Below are positions 39,582 through 47,452 of a stretch of DNA of 64,000 bases, piece by piece. This DNA comes from Oceanicaulis alexandrii DSM 11625 (GTDB lineage: Bacteria; Pseudomonadota; Alphaproteobacteria; Caulobacterales; Maricaulaceae). Location of the stretch: positions 1,240,001 through 1,304,000 of the forward strand of contig NZ_ATUP01000001.1 in NCBI RefSeq assembly GCF_000420265.1. The letters run 5' to 3'. Position 1 is the first letter of the stretch; every line of letters begins with the position of its first letter. Below the pieces are notes generated by a model. That model did no database searches and was not told the DNA's origin. It worked only from the letters and a program-made list of their open reading frames with translations. The position numbers and the translations under genes were made by a program.

Positions 39582-40334
39582 ATGATGCAGACCATCCTGA
39601 CACTGGCCCGCAATTGCGCTCGACCTGTCGGAATGGTGCTGGGAATCGGCACGTTCCTGGCGGTTCTTGGACCGTTTGGCAGCTATATGTTCGGCTGGCC
39701 GATGGTGTGGCTTTACTGGACCGGGTTCGTCGCGCTGGGCGGCCTGATCGGATACGCCGTCGGACACTTCATGCCTCTATGGCTGCCTCAAGCCCCCCGA
39801 TGGCTCGTCTATGTGGCCAGTGCGATGGTGGTTTCGATTCCGATCACAGCGGCCGTGTCCTGGGTCAATGTCATGGCCAGCGACCAGGGCGCTCCTGTGA
39901 ATGTCGCGTTTGTCTATGGCCTGGTGCTGGTGATTTCGGGCTTCGTGACCTCGGTCGTCTATGTGGTCGACCGGCTGACCGAGGACGCAGCGGGCGAAGG
40001 CGCCCGTCCCGCACAGGCGGGCGCCGCCTTGATCGACAAGCTCCCTGTCAAACTCAAGACCGCCCGGATCCGTTCGATGAGCGCAGAGGATCATTATCTG
40101 CGCGTCCGCACAGACCGGGGCGAAGCCCTGATCCTCATGCGCCTGTCTGACGCGGTCGCCGCCTGTGACGGACTGGACGGCGCGCGGACCCACCGGTCGT
40201 GGTGGGTCGCTAGAGACGCCGTTGAAGACATCCGGAAAAGCGATGGCCGGGGCGTTCTGGTCCTGAAAGACGGCGTAGAAGCCCCGGTCAGCCGCACCTA
40301 TTACCCTGCGCTCAGGGACGCCGGCTGGTTCTGA
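39582..40334 (+). CDS. membrane-bound LytTR family transcription regulator (copy 1)
   Basis: A 250-residue protein: four predicted membrane helices (about 17-38, 41-62, 73-95, 106-127), then a LytTR DNA-binding domain (about 150-250) with RIRSMSAEDHYLRVRTDRGE, LMRLSDAVAACDG, HRSWWVARDAVEDI and the ending PVSRTYYPALRDAGWF. Such proteins bind DNA by a beta-fold and can sense signals through their membrane part. It is divergent from DUF2141-DUF2306 and overlaps by 34 bases the end of a convergent DUF2306 gene. A paralogue lies at 41128-41913. Confidence 0.88.
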   Translation: MMQTILTLARNCARPVGMVLGIGTFLAVLGPFGSYMFGWPMVWLYWTGFVALGGLIGYAVGHFMPLWLPQAPRWLVYVASAMVVSIPITAAVSWVNVMASDQGAPVNVAFVYGLVLVISGFVTSVVYVVDRLTEDAAGEGARPAQAGAALIDKLPVKLKTARIRSMSAEDHYLRVRTDRGEALILMRLSDAVAACDGLDGARTHRSWWVARDAVEDIRKSDGRGVLVLKDGVEAPVSRTYYPALRDAGWF

Positions 40335-40954
40335 GCGCCACGGGAGGGATTGCGCAGCAGAAGCCACAGCTCGGCGACGATCAGATTGGGGATCCAGGCG
40401 CTGAAGGCCAGGATCGGATAGAACTCGGCGAAATCTAGTCCCGCCGCTGTGCCCAGCCCCAGTTGGATGCGCAGGGTCACGGCGGAAAAGGTCATCGCAT
40501 AACTGCGGATCATCCAGCGGCGATGCGCGGCGTACTGCCCGGTGACCACGCAGCTCAGCCCCCGCGCCGTGCACAGCGTCCAGACGATGGCGGCCAGCGC
40601 AAAGCCCACTCCGGCCACAACCCCGTTGGTCGTACCGGTCGCCAGGACGAACCCCGCCAGCGCCGACACCAGACACGCTGTCACATAAGTCATGCCCATG
40701 GCGCGATGAACGCCCGGCGCCCTGGACCGGAGGCTTTGCATGAACTGAAGCGGGCCGATCAACAGCGCCACCGCCCCCAGACCGGCATGAAGGGGCAAGC
40801 CGTATGCGCCCCACCGATTTGCCAGGATGTTTTCAGGCAAGCCGGGCATATCAGGAAACACGTAGAGCGAGGCGTAGGCTGCGACCGGCAAGGTCAGCAC
40901 CGCCATGATCACATGGCTGGTGCGGCTCAGGGCTGATGACGATAAAGATGACAT
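40301..40954 (-). CDS. DUF2306 membrane protein (long form)
   Basis: A 217-residue protein with six or seven membrane helices. Conserved DUF2306 histidines lie in GLPLHAGLGAVALLIGPLQF, APGVHRAMGMTYV and GQYAAHRRWMIRSYA. It is a longer paralogue of the gene at 38538. Its 3' end overlaps the LytTR copy-1 end by 34 bases, and its 5' end faces LytTR copy 2 across about 170 bases, which contain an inverted repeat (TGAAC at 40971, GTTCA at 40984) just upstream. Function unknown. Confidence 0.85.
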   Translation of the reverse strand: MSSLSSSALSRTSHVIMAVLTLPVAAYASLYVFPDMPGLPENILANRWGAYGLPLHAGLGAVALLIGPLQFMQSLRSRAPGVHRAMGMTYVTACLVSALAGFVLATGTTNGVVAGVGFALAAIVWTLCTARGLSCVVTGQYAAHRRWMIRSYAMTFSAVTLRIQLGLGTAAGLDFAEFYPILAFSAWIPNLIVAELWLLLRNPSRGAQNQPASLSAG

Positions 40955-41091
40955 GGCGACCTCCGCGAAATGAACGAATTGGAGTTCAATCGCGGTCAGC
41001 GCGCCCCGACCAGACGCCGTTTCGCCAGCCGTCCTGCGGCTACGTCACTGGCGCCGCCCGCACCATTGGCGATGCGCGAACGGCGCCGGAA

Positions 41092-41120
41092 TTGACACCG
41101 TGCGACCGGATGCGGATAGA
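41092..41120 (+). promoter_or_regulatory. promoter of the second LytTR gene, probably leaderless
   Basis: TTGACA (41092-41097) is a perfect -35 element, 17 bases before GATAGA (41115-41120), a weak -10. The start of transcription would fall at about 41126-41128, on the ATG itself. This predicts a leaderless mRNA and favours the ATG at 41128 over one at 41110. Confidence 0.45.
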
Positions 41121-41127
41121 GTTCGGC

Positions 41128-41913
41128 ATGACCGACACGGCTTCGCCCATTCGCATGCTCAACGCCCAAGGCTATCAGATCGTTGTCGATCTGGGCGTCA
41201 TGGCGCTGGCCGGGCTGTTTCTGGCTTTGGTCGGCCCGTTCGCCACCATCCAGGAAAGTCTTCCCTTGAGGCTGGTCTACTGGATCGGAGTGATGGTCGT
41301 CGGCGGCGGATTGCTGGCTGTAGCCGAACGGCTCTTCTCTCATCTGCTGCCGCGAATGGCGCTCTGGCGGCGGGCGCTGGCGACGGCGGCGGTTGTCACC
41401 GCGCCTCAAACCGGCGTCGTCATTGCGGCGGAAGCGCTGGTGTTCAACAACGCTGTCTCTCTACTGTTATACGCACGCCTGTTGCCCGCCGTTTTCGTGA
41501 TCAGCGTCGCGGCGCTCAGCGTCATGCTTCTGACCCGGACGGCCCTGTCGCGTCCCGCCAATGCCGTACCGGAACCGAGCGGCGAAGCGGCGGAGCCTGA
41601 TCTGCTAGCGCAGCACCTGCCGGCCCAGCTACGCAGCGCTGACATTGTCGCTCTCCAGGCCGAAGACCATTATGTGCGGATCCACACCAACGCCGGGTCC
41701 CATCTATTGCTGATGCGGTTTGCGGATGCGATCGCGCTGGCGGAAACCACTCGACCCGGACACCGCCTGCACCGGTCCTGGTGGGCGGCGGCCGACGCCA
41801 TATCCGCAATCGCGTATTCGCGCGGGTCAGGGCAGGCGGAGCTGAAGGGCGGGATCACCGCCCCGGTCAGCCGCAGCTCCTACCCCGCATTGCGCGAAGC
41901 GGGCTGGTTCTAG
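41128..41913 (+). CDS. membrane-bound LytTR family transcription regulator (copy 2)
   Basis: A 261-residue protein of the same plan as the copy at 39582: four membrane helices in the first 140 residues (LGVMALAGLFLALVGPFA and others), then a LytTR domain with ALQAEDHYVRIHTNAGSHLL, LMRFADAIALAET, HRSWWAAADAISAI and the ending PVSRSSYPALREAGWF. Shared ends and layout show that the two copies are paralogues. It is divergent from the long DUF2306 gene. The stop overlaps the convergent acetyltransferase stop by four bases. Confidence 0.87.
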   Translation: MTDTASPIRMLNAQGYQIVVDLGVMALAGLFLALVGPFATIQESLPLRLVYWIGVMVVGGGLLAVAERLFSHLLPRMALWRRALATAAVVTAPQTGVVIAAEALVFNNAVSLLLYARLLPAVFVISVAALSVMLLTRTALSRPANAVPEPSGEAAEPDLLAQHLPAQLRSADIVALQAEDHYVRIHTNAGSHLLLMRFADAIALAETTRPGHRLHRSWWAAADAISAIAYSRGSGQAELKGGITAPVSRSSYPALREAGWF

Positions 41914-42458
41914 CGCTTGAAGCGCTCGCGATTGCGCGCCCAGTCAGCTTTGGACTGTCCCCAGACATCCACCGTCACGCCGAGGCCCGGCAGTTCGGCG
42001 TCCCAGCCCAGATCGACCGATCCCAGCTTGCGCGCCAGGGCCTGGGAATTGACGTTCTCCGCCGCGATCATGTGAACCACGCTCTCCCAGCCCAGCGCTT
42101 CGAACGCGAAATCCATCGTTGCGGCGGCGGCTTCCGGACCATAGCCCTTGCCCCAATGCGCGCGAGTGATCGACCAGCCCACTTCCGGCTGCGGCCAGCC
42201 ATGAGGCGCCCAGGGGCCGACCCGGCCTATCCAGTCGCCGCTGGCTTTATCCTCGACCGAGAAGAAGCCGTAACCGCGCACGCTCCAATGGCCGAGAATG
42301 GTGCAGAGCTGACGCCAGACGAGGGGCGCATCCATCACACCGCCAATATGCCGAGCGGCGACCTCATCGCTCATCAGACCGATAAAACCGTCCAGGTCTC
42401 GCTCTTCAGGCAAACGCAGAAGCAGACGTTCGGTTTCCAGCACAGGTCCATCACGCAT
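41910..42458 (-). CDS. GNAT family N-acetyltransferase
   Basis: A 182-residue RimJ/RimL-like acetyltransferase: LETERLLLRLPEERDLDGFIGL, an acetyl-CoA loop in ITRAHWGKGYGPEAAAATMDF and AENVNSQALARKLG. GGGGAGG upstream selects the ATG at 42458 over one 12 codons earlier. Substrate unknown; another stand-alone GNAT of this window. It converges on LytTR copy 2. Confidence 0.85.
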   Translation of the reverse strand: MRDGPVLETERLLLRLPEERDLDGFIGLMSDEVAARHIGGVMDAPLVWRQLCTILGHWSVRGYGFFSVEDKASGDWIGRVGPWAPHGWPQPEVGWSITRAHWGKGYGPEAAAATMDFAFEALGWESVVHMIAAENVNSQALARKLGSVDLGWDAELPGLGVTVDVWGQSKADWARNRERFKR

Positions 42459-42514
42459 GGGCGATCCTCCCCTCAGCAGCTGAAGGTCAGTCAAACCGGT
42501 TCAACAAACAAGGG

Positions 42515-43126
42515 CTAGCGCGACTGCACAGCCGCCAGAACGTCTTCGGCGGAAATCCGCGTTGCGTAACCACGCTGATCGCCCAGCCCCGCCTCATGCC
42601 AGAACTTGGCGACCACAACGCCCTCGCGATCAATCACGAAGGTGATCGGATACGGCACGCCGTACGCCAGATGATCGGGGTCCGAATAGATCGGATCGCG
42701 CACGCCAAACGCATCGATGGTCCGGCTGCCCGCGTCAGAGAGCAAGGTCAGGCTCAAATCACGCCGCTCGGCGATCTGACCCAGAGTGTCGGCGTCGTCA
42801 TAGGTCAACACGGCGACCGGCCAGCCGGCTTCGGCGAACGCGTCAGCATAGGGTTCAAGCTCCAGCGTCTGCCGCAGGCAGATCGGACACCAGTCCAGCG
42901 AGCGGTTGAAATAGAGCACCAGCCCCTCTTCCCCCATCAGGCTGTCGAGCGTGCGGGGAGCGCCGCCCGCCTCTGTCACCGTCAGCTCTGGCGCAGCCTG
43001 CCCGACCACGGGACCAAAGCGGCTCGCAGCATCCGCCGCCGTCTCGAGCGCGCCTTGCGCATGGGCGGACGCGCCCAGAGAGGCGAGCGTGAAAACCGCC
43101 AGAGTGACGAGGAATGTGCGCAGCAT
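42515..43126 (-). CDS. exported peroxiredoxin-like (AhpC/TSA) protein
   Basis: A 203-residue protein with a signal peptide (MLRTFLVTLAVFTLASLGASAHA). The thioredoxin-fold domain of the AhpC/TSA/redoxin type has VGQAAPELTVTEAGGAP, NRSLDWCPICLRQTLEL with a CPIC redox pair, and PYPITFVIDREGVVVAKFWHE. It probably acts as a periplasmic thiol peroxidase or reductase. The ATG at 43126 begins the signal peptide; upstream codons are not conserved. It stands alone. Confidence 0.82.
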   Translation of the reverse strand: MLRTFLVTLAVFTLASLGASAHAQGALETAADAASRFGPVVGQAAPELTVTEAGGAPRTLDSLMGEEGLVLYFNRSLDWCPICLRQTLELEPYADAFAEAGWPVAVLTYDDADTLGQIAERRDLSLTLLSDAGSRTIDAFGVRDPIYSDPDHLAYGVPYPITFVIDREGVVVAKFWHEAGLGDQRGYATRISAEDVLAAVQSR

Positions 43127-43340
43127 AACGAATATCCTTGAAGCAGCGCCTGACTGCAGGCTGCAAAGCGTGACAATGACCATTTGAGGCGCGCCGGGAA
43201 AGCGCTGGCCGCCCGAAAAGCCGCTCGCTCAAGCGATTGTGACCCGGAAACCCGCCTCGCGAGGGGCGCTCTGGTCGGACGCGCAATCCGTGTTAATGTC
43301 CGGCGAGGGCCTTAAGAGCCTGGCGTAGAGGAGTCGATCC

Positions 43341-43841
43341 GTGGCGACGAACATCTTCCGCAAGTCCCGCCCCGCCTTTGGCCGCCTGGCCCTGTATCTT
43401 CTCATTTTTGTCGGCGCCGCACTGGCGTTGAACGCCTGGATCTTCAGCGGCCCCGCCATTCAATGGTCGCGTACGCTGGACAACCCCGGCTGGGCGCCCT
43501 CCGGCGGTCTCATCGGCGCCGTCTGGGTCGGTCTGTTCACCCTGATGGCGATCGCCGCGTGGAGCATCGACCGCTATGGCGATGACCGTCACAAGGATAT
43601 CGCCCGGTTCGCAGTCATCGCCCAGTATCTCGTTTGCATGGGCTGGACCTGGGGTTATTTCGGTCTGCAGAACGTCGCCAACGGGTTTTATGTCACCGTG
43701 GCAGCGCTTGTTCTGTCCTTGCCCGTCACAGCGCTGGCCTTTCGAGCCTCTCGCATGGCCGGCGTGCTGTTGTTTCCGCTGGTCGGTTGGCTCGGCTTCG
43801 CTCTGGCGCTCTCCTGGAGCACCTGGCGGCTTAACGCCTGA
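43341..43841 (+). CDS. tspO: TspO/MBR family protein
   Basis: A 166-residue protein with five helices and many tryptophans, as in TspO: SRTLDNPGWAPSGGLIGAVWVGLF, QYLVCMGWTWGYFGLQNVAN and LSLPVTALAFRASRMAGVLL. Family members bind porphyrins and in some Alphaproteobacteria tune photosynthesis or stress genes. A GTG start follows GAGGAG. The C-terminal end overlaps the next, convergent gene by 11 bases. No photosynthesis gene is nearby. Confidence 0.85.
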   Translation: MATNIFRKSRPAFGRLALYLLIFVGAALALNAWIFSGPAIQWSRTLDNPGWAPSGGLIGAVWVGLFTLMAIAAWSIDRYGDDRHKDIARFAVIAQYLVCMGWTWGYFGLQNVANGFYVTVAALVLSLPVTALAFRASRMAGVLLFPLVGWLGFALALSWSTWRLNA

Positions 43842-44049
43842 ACCCGCGCCACACCGTAAATCCGAAAACGCCCAGCACGAGCAATGCGGCCCCGAATTCG
43901 AGCAGGCTGACGCCCCAGAGGACCGGCTCAACCAGCGGCGCAAGCCCGGACAGGGCGCGGGCGACCGCACTGGTCATGCGCTCGCCGTGAAATCCTGCTC
44001 CCACAGCCACAAAAACCAACAGCGCCGCACCGAAGCCCGACAACCGCAT
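43831..44049 (-). CDS. short membrane protein, unknown function
   Basis: Not recognised. 72 residues with two hydrophobic helices (MRLSGFGAALLVFVAVGAGF and VLWGVSLLEFGAALLVLGVFGF) and a basic C-terminus. GGGGGGAT before the ATG at 44049 supports this start rather than a longer frame from 44127. It is convergent with tspO and overlaps it by 11 bases; whether it is translated is moderately sure. Confidence 0.55.
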   Translation of the reverse strand: MRLSGFGAALLVFVAVGAGFHGERMTSAVARALSGLAPLVEPVLWGVSLLEFGAALLVLGVFGFTVWRGFRR

Positions 44050-44374
44050 CAATCCCCCCGGATCGGCGCCGCCAGAGCGCGGTTCGCGGGACTTTGCGCT
44101 TAAGAATCTTCGAGTTCGTCGACTCACTTGTCAGGTCCCTTGAACTTGCGCGCGTACGTCTGAGCTTTGCTTGTGGAGTATAGAATTTTCAGGCATAGTA
44201 TTCCTTGCACGAGCGGCTTGAACAAGGCCCGGTGAAGAGTATGGAAGACCCGAGCGCCTAACGCCTCTGCCTTTGCCTTCCCCGACCGCAATCCGCATGC
44301 TGTGCGCGGGACGCCTCGCACACATTCCATTGGCGTGGGACGCCGCGCGGACGGACGGGAAAGGACTTCTACCC
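44050..44374. other. intergenic region and cspA leader
   Basis: 325 bases with no supported gene. A weak promoter-like pair (TTGTGG at 44171, CATAGT at 44194, spacing 17) would give the cold-shock gene a leader of about 170 bases, as cold-shock mRNAs often have. No riboswitch or RNA family was recognised. Confidence 0.4.
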
Positions 44375-44587
44375 ATGACTACGGGTACCGTTAAATTCTT
44401 TAACACCGAAAAAGGTTTCGGCTTCATCACCCCTGATGAAGGCGACAAGGATGTGTTCGTGCACATCACCGCTGTGAAAGACGCCGGCCTGGAAGATCTG
44501 CGCGACGGCCAACGCATCGAGTTCGAAACTGAACCGGATCGCCGCGGCAAAGGCCCGAAAGCTGTAAACCTCAAGGCGATCGACTAA
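44375..44587 (+). CDS. cspA: cold-shock domain protein
   Basis: A 70-residue RNA chaperone: MTTGTVKFFNTEKGFGFITP with RNP1 (KGFGFI), then DVFVHI as RNP2, and a GKGPKAVNL ending. The ATG at 44375 is the family start, preceded by AAAGGA. It binds single-stranded nucleic acids and unwinds mRNA structure. A perfect terminator follows, so it is a single-gene unit. The paralogue number in the genome is unknown. Confidence 0.96.
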   Translation: MTTGTVKFFNTEKGFGFITPDEGDKDVFVHITAVKDAGLEDLRDGQRIEFETEPDRRGKGPKAVNLKAID

Positions 44588-44611
44588 ACACGCTCATCAC
44601 GCCTGACATGA

Positions 44612-44649
44612 AACGCCGCACGACAGCCCTCGTGCGGCGTTTTTGTTTC
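44612..44649 (+). terminator. terminator after cspA
   Basis: AACGCCGCACGA (44612-44623) pairs perfectly with TCGTGCGGCGTT (44630-44641) around CAGCCC, followed by TTTTTGTTT. On the other strand the A-tract lies past the end of the convergent hydrolase gene, so it may also work for it in part. Confidence 0.95.
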
Positions 44650-44667
44650 AGGACGCGGCCGCTGTTC

Positions 44668-45801
44668 TTACAGACAGCGATACGACGCCTCGATCAGCGC
44701 CTTGGCGCGGGCGTCGCCCACCAGCACATCCATCTGCCGGTTCATCACATAAGCGCCCGATACGCCGCGCTCAGGATCCGCGAACCCGCAAGACCCGCCA
44801 AAGCCGTAATGGCCCACGGCCTGAGGTTCGGGCCCGAAGGCTTCGGAGTCGCGGTTGATCATCACGCCGGCCGCAAACGCCAGGTCAAAGGGCAGGACCC
44901 GGTCAGGACCATGCACGCGTTCTTTCAGCGCCTCCGCGATGACGTCAGCGGACACGAACGCCTCCCCCTCCAGACGCCCTTGCGTCGCGAAGGGCGCCAT
45001 CAGGCGGGCGATGGCTTTCGCCGTGCCGTGTCCGTTCGCCGCCGGCAGCTCCGCCGAGCGCCAGGTCGCCGTGCCGCGCCGTCCGGGCGAGGACCAGGGC
45101 TTGAGGAAGGCTGCAGCCTTTTCAGGCGTCATCGCGCCCAGATGCGGGGGGCGCGGCGGCAGAACATGCTCGGCCGCGCGATCATGCTCGCTCTCCGGCA
45201 CGCCGATGTGAAAATCAATGCCGCGCGGACCACAGATCTCATCGCGCAAGATTGCGCCGACCGTGCGGTGTTTGACGTCTGCACGGCGCACCACGGCGTC
45301 CGCGATCACCCCATAACTGATCGGGTGATACCCGGACCCCTCGCCCAGCGGCCAGATCGGCGCCATGGCGGCGAACCGGCTTTCCATCAGGTCGCGGTCA
45401 AACCAGTCAGACGGCTCCATCTCGTCAGGATATCCCGACAGTCCCGCCTGATGTGACAGCGCCTGGGCCAGCGTCACCGAGTCTTTGCCTGCTTGCGCAA
45501 ATTCGGGCCAGACATCCGCGATGGGCGCGTCATAGTCGAGCCGCCCCTGATCGACCAGCCAGGCGACGACCAGCGCTGTGACCGCCTTGCCGGTCGAGAA
45601 GACCGGGGCGATCGTTTCCGCCGTCCACGGACGGCTCGCCTTGCGGTCCGCATGCCCGCCGTGAATGTCGACGAGAACCTCACCGTTCCGGATCAAGGTG
45701 AAGGCTGCGCCCAGCTCTTCTCGCTCGGTGAAATTTTGCTCAAATGCCTCGGCCACCGGTTCGAAACCCGATGCGAGATGTCCCTGGATATCAATGCTCA
45801 T
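44668..45801 (-). CDS. serine hydrolase (beta-lactamase / esterase EstB-like family)
   Basis: A 377-residue class C beta-lactamase-fold protein without a visible signal peptide, so likely cytoplasmic. The SxxK motif lies in FSTGKAVTALVVAWLV (about residue 69), a Tyr motif in GYHPISYGVIADAVVRR, and the HxGG-like YGFGGSCGFADPERG near the end replaces KTG. The set fits EstB-type esterases rather than true beta-lactamases. It is convergent with cspA and stands alone. Confidence 0.82.
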   Translation of the reverse strand: MSIDIQGHLASGFEPVAEAFEQNFTEREELGAAFTLIRNGEVLVDIHGGHADRKASRPWTAETIAPVFSTGKAVTALVVAWLVDQGRLDYDAPIADVWPEFAQAGKDSVTLAQALSHQAGLSGYPDEMEPSDWFDRDLMESRFAAMAPIWPLGEGSGYHPISYGVIADAVVRRADVKHRTVGAILRDEICGPRGIDFHIGVPESEHDRAAEHVLPPRPPHLGAMTPEKAAAFLKPWSSPGRRGTATWRSAELPAANGHGTAKAIARLMAPFATQGRLEGEAFVSADVIAEALKERVHGPDRVLPFDLAFAAGVMINRDSEAFGPEPQAVGHYGFGGSCGFADPERGVSGAYVMNRQMDVLVGDARAKALIEASYRCL

Positions 45802-45853
45802 GCTTGTTCAGGTACAGGGCCGCGTGAGCGGTTTCAAGCACCATCGAGCGCGA

Positions 45854-47428
45854 TCAGGCATGAAGCGCCATGAGCAAGCCTTGCCCATCTTCCGGCGGGT
45901 CTTCAGGCAGACGCAACGCCTCGCCGCCCGCAATCCGCATCGCGGTCACGACACAGAGCCCGGCGTCAATGAGATCGTCTGGCGCGCACAGCCCGGCCTT
46001 GAATGGGTGGGGCTCGAACAGCGCTTCAGGCAGCCCCTGCGCGACCAGCAGCGCCAGACGCTCTTCACGGCCCTCGCGGGTTTTCTTGCGATGCACAGCC
46101 GGTTCGCCGGAAAGCTCTGCAAAGGTCAGCTCCGGATGGGTTTCAAACACCACGCCGCGTGACAGGTCCGGGGTCATGACCGCATCAATCTCACGGATTT
46201 TCTCAAACAGATGATAGGCCTGCTTGGACAGGCCCGGCCCGCCCGCAGCGCGATTGAGCTGATTGGCGTGTTCATAGTCTGACGCCGACAGGGCGATGCG
46301 CAGGGGCGAGGGAAAGATGCTGCTGCGGCGTTTGCCCAGGCGCTGCCGCGCCAGCCGTTCACAGGCGCGCCCCGGCGGGTCTGAAGGCGCCGCTTCAAAC
46401 CCGATGGGCATATCCACGGCAATCACTTGCGCGCCCCAGTCATAAGCGTCCTGGAATTGCTCGAAGACAGCCCGACGCGGCGCCTCGATCCCGTTCAGAT
46501 CGACCATCACGGCCGCCCAGCCCGCCTTGCAGCCGTCCAGCCCCATCACCCAGGCGGGGCGGTTTGCGCCAACCCGTCGCAATAACGGCGCACGCACAGG
46601 CGTCTGCAAAGTCTGAGTGGTCAGCAACAAGTCTGCTGGATCGCCAGCCATCCGCGTTTCGTCCAGAACGTGAGAGATGCGCGCCATCGCCCGTGCCGCA
46701 GCGTCTCGCCAACGCGCGCCGGCGAGTCGTTCCGCCAAGGCGCTGGCGGCGAACACATCTCCTGTTCCAAACGGCGCAGGCTCGATCCGGGGCATTTGCG
46801 CGCTGAACGCATCGTCTGGTGTGACGCTGATCACCGACACCTCGTTCAATCCCGCAGGCGCCGAGGTGCACAGAACCACGGGCGCAAGCGTCCGCGCCGC
46901 CGCGACGACGTCTTCAGGCGTCGTGAGTTCGCGGCCGCTGAGCCAGGCGAGCTCGAACCGGTTCGGCGTGATGACGCTTGCGAACGGCATCAGGTCATCG
47001 CGGATGGCGCGGGCGGTTTCCGCGCTCACATAAAGCCCCCCATCGCCGCCATCCGCCGCTCCATCGCCGATGATCGGATCCACCATCACCAGAAGTTCAG
47101 GGCGCTGGACGCGCGCTTCGGCGATCAGGCCTGCTGCGAGCCGCACCTGGTCAGGGTTCTTGAAATAACCGGTGAAGACAGCGTCCGCCTGATCAAGCGC
47201 GCCATTGGCCTTCATGCCCTCAAGCGCAGACGCCATCAGATCCATCGGCGCGGGTCCGCCGCCGGGCGCGCCCAGACCCGGATGCCGCCCCATAACCACC
47301 GTCGGCAAGAAATAGGGGCGGATCGAGGCCGCGCTCAGCACCTGGTGGGTGACTAAACCGCCGACCTGGCTGGAGGCCACCAAGGAACTGATCACCAGAA
47401 CCGACGTCTGAGGTGTGGTGTTGGACAT
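45854..47428 (-). CDS. fusion of pyridoxal kinase with a DUF429 domain
   Basis: A 524-residue protein with two domains in one frame. Residues 8-285 match pyridoxal kinase (ribokinase fold): SVLVISSLVASSQVGG, MVDPIIGDGA, ITPNRFELAWLSG and FGTGDVFAAS with the catalytic Asp. Residues 293-520 match DUF429, a predicted RNase H-like fold: VMGLDGCKAGWAAVM, VIAVDMPIGF, RSSIFPSPLRIAL, GLSKQAYHLFEKIREID, FETHPELTFAEL. Both usually occur as separate proteins. No stop or start separates them. The start faces the CoA-lyase gene 24 bases away. Confidence 0.9.
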   Translation of the reverse strand: MSNTTPQTSVLVISSLVASSQVGGLVTHQVLSAASIRPYFLPTVVMGRHPGLGAPGGGPAPMDLMASALEGMKANGALDQADAVFTGYFKNPDQVRLAAGLIAEARVQRPELLVMVDPIIGDGAADGGDGGLYVSAETARAIRDDLMPFASVITPNRFELAWLSGRELTTPEDVVAAARTLAPVVLCTSAPAGLNEVSVISVTPDDAFSAQMPRIEPAPFGTGDVFAASALAERLAGARWRDAAARAMARISHVLDETRMAGDPADLLLTTQTLQTPVRAPLLRRVGANRPAWVMGLDGCKAGWAAVMVDLNGIEAPRRAVFEQFQDAYDWGAQVIAVDMPIGFEAAPSDPPGRACERLARQRLGKRRSSIFPSPLRIALSASDYEHANQLNRAAGGPGLSKQAYHLFEKIREIDAVMTPDLSRGVVFETHPELTFAELSGEPAVHRKKTREGREERLALLVAQGLPEALFEPHPFKAGLCAPDDLIDAGLCVVTAMRIAGGEALRLPEDPPEDGQGLLMALHA

Positions 47429-47452
47429 GCGCCTTATGTAAGCCTTTCCACC

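Noticed and set aside
40936-41127. An N-terminal extension of LytTR copy 2 back to 40936
   Set aside because: It overlaps the start of the divergent DUF2306 gene and the promoter; the paralogue has no such extension.
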